Origin: Robiginitomaculum sp.
GTDB taxonomy: Bacteria; Pseudomonadota; Alphaproteobacteria; Caulobacterales; Maricaulaceae
Reading direction: 5' to 3'
Length of the DNA: 13,174 nt
Assembly (NCBI GenBank): GCA_027071965.1
Contig: JALSYJ010000154.1
Location: forward strand, 1-13,174
This document shows, in pieces, positions 6,107 through 13,174 of the stretch. The position numbers were made by a program, and so were the translations under genes. Every line of letters starts with the position of its first letter. Position 1 is the stretch's first letter. The notes beneath the pieces were generated by a model. That model made no database searches, had not been told where the DNA came from, and was given only the letters and a program-made list of their open reading frames with translations.

Positions 6107-7393
6107 TCAATTGTCTCCCTTGTCGGTGCCTAAAACGGAGGCTTCAATACTGGCCGGTCTTGGCTTTGGTTTTTCCACCAGACCCAGGATTGGCAGGATC
6201 ACAAGGAAAAAGGCAAAATAGTATATTGTCAAAATTCTCGACATCCAGACAAAGGTCAGCCCGACTTCATGTCCATCAGCATCAACACCGGTAGCAAATA
6301 CCAGATCTGATGGCAATTTAGCCCCGGCCCAGCCCAGACCCAGACAGACCAGAACGAACAAGAAGAAAAACTGCTTTGCCAATGGGCGATAACGCATTGA
6401 GCGCACTTTGGATGTATCCAGCCATGGCAGGGCAAACAATACCCCGATGGAAGCAAACATCGCAACCACGCCCATTAACTTGTCCGGAACCGCCCGCAGG
6501 ATTGCATAAAACGGAAGATAATACCATTCAGGAACAATATGCGCTGGCGTGGAATATGGATTGGCCGGTATGAAATTGTCCGGGTGGCCCATGCTGTCCG
6601 GCTTAAAGAACAAAAAGTAGGAAAAGATCATCAAAAAGACGACAATCGCAAATGCATCCTTCACCGTGTAATAGGGATGAAAGTTCAAGGTATCAGCCTT
6701 GGTTTTTATGGAAATACCTGTGGGATTGTTATTGCTTGGAATATGCAATGCCCAAATATGCAAGATCACCATGCCTACGATCAGGAACGGCAATAGATAA
6801 TGCAAGGAGAAAAACCGGTTCAAGGTCGGCCCGTCAACTGCAAAACCACCCCATAACCACTGGGTTACGGCGGTTCCTGCGGCTTCTGGAGGAATTGCAC
6901 TGAACAAATTGGTAATAACAATTGCACCCCAGATCGACATTTGACCCCATGGCAGAACATAACCCATAAATCCGGTGGCCATCATCAACAGATAAATCAC
7001 CATGCCAACAATCCAGATCATTTCTCTGGGATTTTTTGCTGAGCCATAATAAATACCCCGGAACATATGGATATAAACGGCCAAAAACATCATTGATGCA
7101 CCAACCGCGTGCATGGGCTGTAACATCCAGCCCCAATTGATATTGCGGTTGATATGCTGAACTGAATCAAACGCCATGTCCGGATGCGGAACATAATGCA
7201 TGGCCAGAATAATGCCTGTGATTAGCTGGCTAACCAGCATCACCGCCAGAATTGCACCAAATGTCCACCAGTAATTCAAATTCCTCGGACTGGGAAAGAT
7301 CATGGTGTCGACGCCCAGCCGAATAATAGGTAGCCGCGCATCAAGCCATTTCTCTATGCCGGTTTTTGGATTATAATTTGATTGGCCGCTCAT
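6107..7393 (-). CDS. petB: Cytochrome b of the bc1 complex
   Basis: This 428-residue polytopic protein carries the two b haems and the quinol-oxidising and quinone-reducing sites. The paired haem ligands are visible: H95 and H109 in QPMHAVGAS and VYIHM, and H198 and H212 in SLHYL and ILHIW, each pair 14 residues apart. The quinol-site motif PEWY is at 288-291, and GFMGYVLPWGQMSIWGA precedes helix D. About eight hydrophobic segments are present, the last near 388-404, with a Pro/Lys-rich cytoplasmic tail. The length matches alphaproteobacterial cytochrome b. The start codon overlaps the petA stop codon as ATGA, a classic sign of coupled translation. Confidence 0.98.
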   Translation of the reverse strand: MSGQSNYNPKTGIEKWLDARLPIIRLGVDTMIFPSPRNLNYWWTFGAILAVMLVSQLITGIILAMHYVPHPDMAFDSVQHINRNINWGWMLQPMHAVGASMMFLAVYIHMFRGIYYGSAKNPREMIWIVGMVIYLLMMATGFMGYVLPWGQMSIWGAIVITNLFSAIPPEAAGTAVTQWLWGGFAVDGPTLNRFFSLHYLLPFLIVGMVILHIWALHIPSNNNPTGISIKTKADTLNFHPYYTVKDAFAIVVFLMIFSYFLFFKPDSMGHPDNFIPANPYSTPAHIVPEWYYLPFYAILRAVPDKLMGVVAMFASIGVLFALPWLDTSKVRSMRYRPLAKQFFFLFVLVCLGLGWAGAKLPSDLVFATGVDADGHEVGLTFVWMSRILTIYYFAFFLVILPILGLVEKPKPRPASIEASVLGTDKGDN

Positions 7394-7977
7394 ACCGAAG
7401 CCTCCTTACCGATTTGAATTACCGTATCGCTCATATACCAATAAGGCGGAACCACCAGATTGGTTGGAGCCGGGCCTTTTCTAATGCGGCCTGAATTATC
7501 ATAATGAGAACCATGACAGGGGCAGAACCAGCCGCCATATTCACCACCCTTGGTGTCTTTGGGGTCAAACAGCGGTACACATCCCAAATGCGTACATATG
7601 CCCACTGCCACCAGATATTGTGGTTTTAACTTGCCGTCAGGGCCGGGAACCAGCCTTTCGCTGTCAGTTTGCTTGTCTTTTAGAACACTGACATCCAAAG
7701 ATCGCGCCTCTTCAATCTCGGCAGCAGTGCGATAGCGAATAAATACCGGCTTGCCCCGCCATTTTGCCACCACTTGCGCGCCTTCCTCTAGTGAAGAAAC
7801 GTCAAATTCTATTGTGGCCAGAGATAATGTGTCAGCAGACGGGTTCATTTGGTCAATCAGCGGCCAGGCCAAAAACCCTGCGCCAGCAACCACAGCAGTT
7901 CCCGAAGCTATATGAATAAAATCCCGGCGGGTTGGTTCGTCAGATTCAACAGGTGTGCTCACGTCAAATACCCTCAT
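7390..7977 (-). CDS. petA: Ubiquinol-cytochrome c reductase Rieske iron-sulphur subunit
   Basis: This 195-residue protein holds the 2Fe-2S cluster that takes the first electron from ubiquinol. Cluster ligands are C128 and H130 in CTHLGC and C152 and H155 in CPCHGSH; C133 and C154 would form the stabilising disulphide. The N-terminus has TRRDFIHIA (16-24) followed by a hydrophobic segment (about 25-41), a twin-arginine export signal that stays as the membrane anchor, as is usual for this family. It is the first gene of petABC. The ATG at 7977 has a poor ribosome site. A GTG at 7962 is preceded by GAGGG at eight-base spacing and would give MSTPVESDEPTRRDF, so the true start may be five codons downstream. 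Function is unaffected by that choice. Confidence 0.97.
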   Translation of the reverse strand: MRVFDVSTPVESDEPTRRDFIHIASGTAVVAGAGFLAWPLIDQMNPSADTLSLATIEFDVSSLEEGAQVVAKWRGKPVFIRYRTAAEIEEARSLDVSVLKDKQTDSERLVPGPDGKLKPQYLVAVGICTHLGCVPLFDPKDTKGGEYGGWFCPCHGSHYDNSGRIRKGPAPTNLVVPPYWYMSDTVIQIGKEASV

Positions 7978-8320
7978 TTCGCCATGAGATTAAGTTAACC
8001 AGCGATTGGACATGGCATCCCACACCGCTTTCCCAAGACAGGATATCCAAAATACAACAGCACTAAGATCAACCCTTATGCTGAAAATGATGTAAACCCC
8101 TGATCTTGCCTCCGTAGAAGGGGATAAATTGCTATTCCGCATTATTCAACTAAAAATCGAAGAAATCTGTGTTTTTTCCTACAGAAGCTTTTATGGCAGT
8201 CACTGCCCCGGGGGTTAGCCGCAATTAAAGCCGGGCAAGATGCATGTTAAAGCAATTTGCCGCTCGACCTTGCCCCAAATCACGATTATCACAGTCAAAA
8301 CTTCATTCGGATGCAAGCAA
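7978..8320. other. Divergent petA-hemF intergenic region
   Basis: This stretch has no supported gene. It must hold the promoters for petABC (leftward) and hemF (rightward). A weak CCCCT/AGGGG inverted repeat (about 8096-8122) and a short C/G-rich palindrome near 8207 are visible, but no recognised operator, riboswitch or RNA gene. The frame of hemF stays open back to 8240, but that part does not look like HemF protein. Confidence 0.5.
8043..8072 (-). promoter_or_regulatory. Tentative promoter for petABC
   Basis: Read on the minus strand, TTGATC (8072-8067) and GGATAT (8048-8043) are 18 bases apart, about 70 bases ahead of petA. The -10 match is weak, so this is only the best candidate in the region. 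No FNR-type TTGAT-N4-ATCAA box was found nearby. Confidence 0.22.
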
Positions 8321-9187
8321 ATGATCAATCAGGACCAGAAAAAACAACAGACCTCCGCATGGTTCAGTAAATTACAGGGCCATATCTGCAATGCATTTGA
8401 GCAATTAGAATCAGAAGCACCTGCCAGCCTGTATAGCGGGGAAGCAGGACGGTTTGAGAAAACTCCGTGGCAGCGTGGCCCTGAACAAGGAGGCGGAGTA
8501 GCAGCCTTGATGCGAGGGCGCCTGTTTGAGAAAGTCGGGGTGCATGTGTCTGAGGTTTATGGCGAGTTTTCCGAAGAGTTTCGCACACAAATACCCGGAG
8601 CTGAAACTGATCCACGATTTTGGGCTGCTGGCATTTCACTGATTGCCCACATGAGAAACCCAAAGGTTCCAGCAGTGCACATGAACACCAGATATATTGT
8701 CACTACCCAGGACTGGTTTGGTGGCGGCGGCGACCTTACGCCCATGCTGGCAGAACAGCGATCGGATGATGCGCCTGATACTGTTCGCTTTCATGCCAGT
8801 ATGAAAGCTGCCTGCGATGCCCATGACCCTGACTATTATCCAAAATTCAGAGATTGGTGTGATCGTTATTTTTATCTGCCCCATCGCGAGGAACCAAGAG
8901 GCACTGGCGGCATTTTCTATGATCGTCTTAATTCTGGAAATTTTGCCAGTGACTTTGCCTTTACCAAAGACGTGGGCAAAGCATTTTTAGATGTTTATCC
9001 GGCAATTGTACGCACCCGCATGGGCGAAAGCTGGTCAAGCGATGAACGTGAACAACAATTGATCCAAAGGGGCCGGTATGTAGAGTTTAATCTGCTCTAT
9101 GATAAGGGGACCACCTTTGGCCTGAAAACCGGCGGCAATGTGAAAACTATCTTGTCCTCCATGCCTCCTATTGTGAAATGGCCGTAA
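8321..9187 (+). CDS. hemF: Oxygen-dependent coproporphyrinogen III oxidase
   Basis: HemF converts coproporphyrinogen III to protoporphyrinogen IX, using O2 for two oxidative decarboxylations late in haem synthesis. From the ATG at 8321 the protein has 288 residues. Family motifs are VPAVHMNTRY (116-125), WFGGGGDLTP (132-141), the signature region DWCDRYFYLPHREEPRGTGG with GIFYD (about 178-201), and YVEFNLLYDKGTTFGL (253-268) with the aspartate D261 that matches the catalytically important one in human CPOX. The frame extends upstream to 8240, but those 27 residues are not HemF-like, and 8321 gives the usual spacing before AWFSKLQ. Its ribosome site is weak. The protein stops at MPPIVKWP, about 25 residues earlier than E. 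coli HemF, which continues to a PRDW-type end. This may be normal for the lineage. It is divergent from the petABC operon. Confidence 0.95.
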   Translation: MINQDQKKQQTSAWFSKLQGHICNAFEQLESEAPASLYSGEAGRFEKTPWQRGPEQGGGVAALMRGRLFEKVGVHVSEVYGEFSEEFRTQIPGAETDPRFWAAGISLIAHMRNPKVPAVHMNTRYIVTTQDWFGGGGDLTPMLAEQRSDDAPDTVRFHASMKAACDAHDPDYYPKFRDWCDRYFYLPHREEPRGTGGIFYDRLNSGNFASDFAFTKDVGKAFLDVYPAIVRTRMGESWSSDEREQQLIQRGRYVEFNLLYDKGTTFGLKTGGNVKTILSSMPPIVKWP

Positions 9188-9220
9188 ATCCAGCCCGTTA
9201 AACACCACCGTTAACCATAC

Positions 9221-9235
9221 TGGCCTGACACTTGC
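9221..9235 (+). promoter_or_regulatory. Sigma-54 promoter for flgK-flgL
   Basis: The sequence TGGCCTGACACTTGC fits the TGGC-N2-G-N4-TTGC consensus, with GG at 9222-9223 and GC at 9234-9235 exactly ten bases apart. Transcription would start near 9247, giving a leader of about 167 bases before flgK. Sigma-54 control of hook-region flagellar genes is known from Caulobacter. Confidence 0.8.
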
Positions 9236-9348
9236 GTTATCATGGGTACAGATCTGGTTTGTCAGGTAAGCAATATAGGATTATTTTGGGAAAACATATA
9301 TTTTTCCGATACTTATAAATCATCCTTACAAAAACAGATCCGTAATGT

Positions 9349-9394
9349 CGGGATTTGCCCGGTAGAAAAATCCATACACGGGTACTTTCTGCCC
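9349..9394. promoter_or_regulatory. Two CGGG/GCCC palindromes downstream of the sigma-54 promoter, possible enhancer sites
   Basis: CGGGATTTGCCCG (9349-9361) is a CGGG/CCCG inverted repeat. CGGGTACTTTCTGCCC (9379-9394) repeats the pattern imperfectly 30 bases later. They lie at about +103 and +133 from the inferred start. In Caulobacter, FlbD-bound ftr elements lie downstream of the promoter of the flaN (flgK-like) unit, so these could be activator sites. The match is positional, not to a verified consensus. Confidence 0.35.
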
Positions 9395-9413
9395 AGCGTT
9401 AAGGAAGAACGGA

Positions 9414-11543
9414 ATGTCGATCAGTACAATTTTAGGCACTGCACTATCGGGATTAGGTGCCAGTCAGGCCAGCCTGCGGCAAACGGCCAATAATATTGCC
9501 AATGTGAATACCGAAGGCTATGCGCGCACCACTGCACCGACCATTGCACGCAATGTTGCCGGAGCAGGCCTTGGTGTTTCCCAGGCTGATGTGCGGCGCA
9601 TTACCGATCAATTCCTGCTAAGCACATCTTTAAGCGCCAGTTCTGATGCTGCCGCATGGCGAACCAGAGCTGATGTTTTGGATCGCGTACAAGCTCAGTT
9701 TGGCGCACCTGATGATCCCGGATCGGTGTTTTCCAGATTAAACAGTGCATTTGCCGATATCGGCATAGCCGCACAGGATCCGGTTTCCGGGGTTCGCCGT
9801 ATGCAGGCGGTCAATTCGGTAAAATCCCTGTTTGACGAGTTCACAAGACTGGATCGCCAGATCAGATCCGCCCGCGCCGAGGCGCAACAGCAAATCAATA
9901 CCAGCATTGATAGGGCTAATCAGTTACTAAAAGAAATTAGCAATCTGAATACGGATGTAACCAGAGGGGTAATACAAGGCGACGGCACCGGTGCTCAGAA
10001 CCGGCAGTCTGCCTTGATTGATGAACTTAGCGAACTGATTGATGTACGTGTGGAGCGCAATGAATTGGGAGCCGCTACCATTCGCACCTCTGATGGCGTC
10101 TTATTGCTGGGGCAATATGCCATGACCTTGCAAAGGTCTGCAGGATCGGGCGGGGCACCAGAGACTGTTTATTCACGAATCACAGCTACTGCACCTTCTG
10201 GCTCCAGTATTGATCTGCAGGCCAATATCCAAGGTGGCCGTATTTTTGGGCTTTTGGCATTGCGTGACACAGAATTGGTGGAAATGAGCGCTGAATTATC
10301 AGAACTGGCTGCCGGTACTGCTGACGCGCTTAACCGCGCACAATCTGATGCAGTGTCAGTGCCGCCTCCATCCTCTATACAGGGGCGCAATACCGGACTG
10401 ATGGGCACTGATGCCTTAAACTTTTCCGGGGCCAGCACAATTGCTCTGGTAGCTGATGATGGCACACTGGTCAGCCGCGTTGATGTGGACTTTGATGCTG
10501 GAACATTAAGTGTTGATGGCGCAAGCCCGGTCACGATCGGCACAACTATTGACAGTTTTACAAATGCCTTGAACACCGCATTTGGCACCAGTGTTACCGT
10601 TGATTTTGCCCAAGGCTCATTATCCTTTGAAGCTTCTGGAACAAACGGAATTGGTTTTTTGCAGGACAGCACCAGTCCATCGGATCGCGCCGGGCGCTCA
10701 ATGGCAGCGTTCTTTGGACTAAATGATCTGCTGACCAGCCCCCGGCCCACCCAATATGCCACCGGGCTATCTGGTGCGGACCCCCATGGATTTACCAATG
10801 GGCAGACTCTGGATTTTACGATCAATACCGGCGATGGCAGATCTGCATCTGATATTTCGGTAACTATATCCGGAACCAGTTTAAACGATGTATTGACCTC
10901 TCTTAATGACACTTCCACAGGTCTGGGCCGTTATGCCAGCTTTTCGCTGAACAGTGAAGGAAGGTTGCAATCGACACCGGTAACGGGGGCCGAAAGCTAT
11001 CAGATCAATCTGAACACCGATAACAGCATCCGATCCGGTTCCGGCCTGTCATTTTCGCAAATTTTTGGATTTGGTAATAGCGTCCTGGCTGGACGTGCCA
11101 GTGTATTTTCAGTTCGCGAAGACATTGCGCGCAATCCTGATCTGTTATCATTGGCCCAACTTGATATTTCCGCCACCACCAGTGCCGGCGCCATTGTGCT
11201 GGGTAAAGGTGATGGACGAGGCGGATTTGCCATTCAAAAAGCTCTGGAAACCACTAGGGAATTTCAAACAGCAGGATCCTTGTCCTCTACAAATTCCTCG
11301 TTGACTGATTTTGCAGGACGTTTTGCTGTAACCACTGGAAGCCGCTCTGCTACTGCGGATCGCGAAGCGCAAACTGCACTGTCTTTAAGTACCGAAGCTG
11401 ATTTACGCCGGGCCAATGTGGAAGGGGTAAATATTGATGAGGAGCTGGCCAATATGACCATGTTCCAGCAATCCTACAATGCGGCAGCCCGACTGATTCA
11501 GGCCGCCAAGGAACTAAATGATGTATTATTGAGAATGGTGTAA
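9414..11543 (+). CDS. flgK: Flagellar hook-associated protein 1 (FlgK)
   Basis: FlgK is the first junction protein between hook and filament and is exported through the flagellar type III apparatus. The 709-residue product begins with the rod-type N-terminal helix LGTALSGLGASQASLRQTANNI and NIANVNTEGYAR (about 27-38). It has a long helical region (about 140-225) with QNRQSALIDELSELIDVRV typical of FlgK, and ends with the matching C-terminal helix VNIDEELANMTMFQQSYNAAARLIQAAKELNDVLL. It is longer than enteric FlgK (about 550); the extra length is a central beta-rich, Ser/Thr/Gly-rich region (about 320-570), expected to be surface-exposed. There are no cysteines. AAGGA lies eight bases before the ATG. 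The sigma-54 promoter upstream drives it together with flgL, whose ATG lies two bases after its stop. Confidence 0.96.
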   Translation: MSISTILGTALSGLGASQASLRQTANNIANVNTEGYARTTAPTIARNVAGAGLGVSQADVRRITDQFLLSTSLSASSDAAAWRTRADVLDRVQAQFGAPDDPGSVFSRLNSAFADIGIAAQDPVSGVRRMQAVNSVKSLFDEFTRLDRQIRSARAEAQQQINTSIDRANQLLKEISNLNTDVTRGVIQGDGTGAQNRQSALIDELSELIDVRVERNELGAATIRTSDGVLLLGQYAMTLQRSAGSGGAPETVYSRITATAPSGSSIDLQANIQGGRIFGLLALRDTELVEMSAELSELAAGTADALNRAQSDAVSVPPPSSIQGRNTGLMGTDALNFSGASTIALVADDGTLVSRVDVDFDAGTLSVDGASPVTIGTTIDSFTNALNTAFGTSVTVDFAQGSLSFEASGTNGIGFLQDSTSPSDRAGRSMAAFFGLNDLLTSPRPTQYATGLSGADPHGFTNGQTLDFTINTGDGRSASDISVTISGTSLNDVLTSLNDTSTGLGRYASFSLNSEGRLQSTPVTGAESYQINLNTDNSIRSGSGLSFSQIFGFGNSVLAGRASVFSVREDIARNPDLLSLAQLDISATTSAGAIVLGKGDGRGGFAIQKALETTREFQTAGSLSSTNSSLTDFAGRFAVTTGSRSATADREAQTALSLSTEADLRRANVEGVNIDEELANMTMFQQSYNAAARLIQAAKELNDVLLRMV

Positions 11544-11545
11544 AC

Positions 11546-12472
11546 ATGCCCCGCATTTCTACCACACAGGCCAATCTGGCTAATTTAAGCTATTTTTTGC
11601 GCAATCAAAGCGCACTGTCAGTTGCACAGGAACAGGTGGCGACCGGAAAAAAGGCCGCTAGCCTAAAAGGTCTGGTAAACGAGCTGGGCACGTTAAATGC
11701 TGCACAGGCCGTAATGTCCAGATCACAAGGAACTTTGGATAGGATTGCTGAACTGGAGCCAAAACTGGCCGTACAGGACACCGCAATTGGACAGATTGCC
11801 AATGCCGCAAATCAGGTGCGGCAAAACCTGATTGAAAGTTTGGGTCTGGATAATGGCCAGACATTGATGCAGAATATTCAATCTGCCTTTGATCAGGTCG
11901 CAGGCGCATTAAATCAGAAATTCGCAGGCCGCGCCCTGTTTGCCGGAACCCGTACTGACAACCAGCCATTTACAGCCAAAACCCTCGATGAATTAGGGGC
12001 TGCGGCCACGGTTGCCGAGCTATTTACAAATTCTAATGTACGTCCCGTCAGTCGTATTGATGACGGAGAAACAATAGAAACCGGATTTTTGGCCAGTGAT
12101 ATTGCATCAGAACTGGTTACAATAATGAAAAACATCAAGGATTATAACGATGGTGCAAACGGGCCATTTGCTGCAGACCTAAGTGATGCACAACGCACAT
12201 TCATCAACGACCAATTGGCAGCCGTAATACCGGCATTAGACAAGCTCTATCAAACTCAAAGCGAAAACGGTCTGTTGCAAAACCGGGTGGAAGTCACCAA
12301 AACCCAGGAACAAGACCGGCAAACCATGCTTACCGGCGTCATCGGAGACCTGCAAGATGCTGATCTGGCCGAAGCTGCCAGCCGGCTGCAACAGGCTCAG
12401 GCCGCAGTAGAAGCCTCTGCGCGTACATTTTCAGTTTTATCAAAGGTAAGCCTGATGGATTTCCTGAGATGA
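11546..12472 (+). CDS. flgL: Flagellar hook-associated protein 3 (FlgL), flagellin-like
   Basis: FlgL caps the hook-filament junction on the filament side, stacking on FlgK. The 308-residue product has the flagellin-family N-terminal helix (RISTTQANLANLSYFLRNQS, then EQVATGKKAASL) and the C-terminal helix pair ending RLQQAQAAVEASARTFSVLSKVSLMDFLR, with a variable middle (about 130-220). There are no cysteines. The length is typical (E. coli FlgL is about 317). The gene starts two bases after the flgK stop codon and lacks a strong ribosome site of its own, so translation is probably coupled to flgK. The pairing with flgK excludes an ordinary flagellin. Confidence 0.95.
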   Translation: MPRISTTQANLANLSYFLRNQSALSVAQEQVATGKKAASLKGLVNELGTLNAAQAVMSRSQGTLDRIAELEPKLAVQDTAIGQIANAANQVRQNLIESLGLDNGQTLMQNIQSAFDQVAGALNQKFAGRALFAGTRTDNQPFTAKTLDELGAAATVAELFTNSNVRPVSRIDDGETIETGFLASDIASELVTIMKNIKDYNDGANGPFAADLSDAQRTFINDQLAAVIPALDKLYQTQSENGLLQNRVEVTKTQEQDRQTMLTGVIGDLQDADLAEAASRLQQAQAAVEASARTFSVLSKVSLMDFLR

Positions 12473-12497
12473 ACAGGATCAGAATTTAGGGCCAGAA

Positions 12498-12525
12498 CCC
12501 AAGACCAAAATCAAGGTCGCTTGGG
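12498..12525. terminator. Hairpin between convergent flgL and bamF-like genes
   Basis: CCCAAG-ACC (12498-12506) pairs with GGT-CG-CTTGGG (12515-12525), giving nine paired bases with a two-base bulge and an 8-base loop. There is no T tract on either side, so it is a weak candidate for a shared bidirectional terminator. Confidence 0.35.
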
Positions 12526-12543
12526 CCAATCATAGCAGAAGCA

Positions 12544-13089
12544 CTATAGCCCCGGCAGCTTAACCCCACCCTTTTTACGAATGACAATTTCACCGCCGCC
12601 CGTGGCCTTATCGCCGGATTGTTTGCGGCGAAGCTTCTCGGCCTCGGCATCGGCATCTAACATGGTGCCATCTTCAATATAGCTATCGCCATTGCGCCAG
12701 AACAAAATACGATCAGCAAAACTGTTGCTTTTGGTCACCTGTCCATTGGTTTCCGAATCGAGCTTGGCCCTTATGGAGTTATCAACAATATCACCCTTGG
12801 CCTTGGAAATGAGTACCTGCTCGCCAATACTTGAAGAGCTTACACCATCACCGCCAAGCATCGCAATGCGAGCTGCCTGCGAGGCTTCCAGATCCTGCGG
12901 GCGCCGCTCACCGGGGCGTGGCGGGAGTAAATTATATTCAGGGGGAATTTCCAGCGGAGCCTTGGTAAGAATACGAAACTCATCTGGTTTGGTTTTTGCA
13001 GAACCTGTTGCCGCTGACATGCTCGTACAGCCGCCAAGAATTGTGCCAACAGCAAATAATGCCAAAATAGAATTCGAGACAGGTTTCAT
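12544..13089 (-). CDS. bamF: DUF3035 lipoprotein, BamF-like outer-membrane assembly subunit
   Basis: This 181-residue product has a lipoprotein signal (residues 1-20, hydrophobic core ILALFAVGTI) and the lipobox LGGC with lipidated C21. Thr at +2 predicts sorting to the outer membrane. The mature part has PDEFRILTKAPLEIPPEYNLLPPRPGERRPQ, the hallmark of DUF3035 proteins; this family includes BamF of the Caulobacter BAM complex, which inserts beta-barrel proteins. The C-terminus is charged and probably disordered. The frame remains open to a TTG at 13173, but the ATG at 13089 is chosen because GGAG lies eight bases ahead and it places the signal peptide at the N-terminus. It converges on flgL. 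In many Alphaproteobacteria it follows lspA, which would lie just outside the window. Family membership is likely; the BAM role is inferred. Confidence 0.78.
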   Translation of the reverse strand: MKPVSNSILALFAVGTILGGCTSMSAATGSAKTKPDEFRILTKAPLEIPPEYNLLPPRPGERRPQDLEASQAARIAMLGGDGVSSSSIGEQVLISKAKGDIVDNSIRAKLDSETNGQVTKSNSFADRILFWRNGDSYIEDGTMLDADAEAEKLRRKQSGDKATGGGEIVIRKKGGVKLPGL

Positions 13090-13174
13090 CTTGTAAACTC
13101 CAAAATTTGCCGGTTTGTACCCGGCTTGCGCCCCGCCGCCAAGGGCATCATACACGTTTTCGCTTTGGTTCAAG

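Noticed and set aside
8190..8230. Second sigma-54-like site (TGGC...TGCC) upstream of hemF
   Set aside because: The GG-to-GC spacing is eight bases rather than ten, which is incompatible with sigma-54 binding.
8240..8320. N-terminal extension of HemF
   Set aside because: The 27 residues do not resemble HemF and the start at 8321 gives the normal N-terminal spacing, so this is treated as leader sequence.
9242..9493. 83-codon open frame overlapping the start of flgK
   Set aside because: Its start lies at or before the inferred sigma-54 transcription start, it has no ribosome site, and it overlaps flgK out of frame.
10169..10918. 249-codon open frame antisense to flgK
   Set aside because: It lies wholly inside flgK, has no recognisable domain or ribosome site, and is explained by the codon bias of the sense gene.
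13090..13173. Extension of the BamF-like protein to a TTG, or the tail of an upstream gene on the minus strand
   Set aside because: An extension would bury the lipoprotein signal. In another frame a short EPKRKRV-stop (ending at 13148) could be the end of an upstream gene such as lspA, but seven residues cannot support a call.

Overview
The window comes from an alphaproteobacterium of moderate G+C content (estimated by eye near 48-50%). The evidence is a Rieske / cytochrome b / separate cytochrome c1 operon of alphaproteobacterial type, a BamF-like (DUF3035) lipoprotein, a SapC-family protein, a Caulobacter-like sigma-54 promoter in front of flgK, and intergenic palindromic repeats that resemble those scattered through alphaproteobacterial genomes. 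A marine, possibly prosthecate lineage (Hyphomonadaceae/Maricaulales-like) would fit, but that placement is inference.

Layout. Bases 2-1057 (+) are the C-terminal part of a large envelope protein cut by the window edge. It converges on a SapC-family gene (1067-1867, -). A divergent gene at 2098 (+) encodes a small receiver-like protein that has lost every phosphorylation residue. It converges on a secreted AMIN-like/TPR protein (2592-3602, -). That gene is divergent from a thiolase (3727-4929, +), which ends at a textbook terminator.

The gap 4996-5307 is a mosaic of two repeat families: three head-to-tail copies of a 35-38 bp element, then 2.3 copies of an identical 59 bp unit that runs to within one base of the cytochrome c1 stop codon. 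The petA-petB-petC operon for the bc1 complex (7977 down to 5308, -) follows. Across a 343-base intergenic region lies hemF (8321-9187, +), the oxygen-dependent coproporphyrinogen oxidase of haem synthesis.

The right part is flagellar. A sigma-54 promoter (9221-9235) precedes flgK (9414-11543) and flgL (11546-12472), the two hook-filament junction proteins. They converge on the BamF-like lipoprotein gene (12544-13089, -).

Functionally this is mostly chromosomal housekeeping: respiration, haem, beta-oxidation or thiolysis, motility and outer-membrane assembly. No mobile element, phage, CRISPR array, tRNA or rRNA was recognised. The points that most deserve a second look are the repeat mosaic, the pseudo-receiver, the secreted AMIN-like/TPR protein, and the sigma-54 promoter with downstream palindromes.
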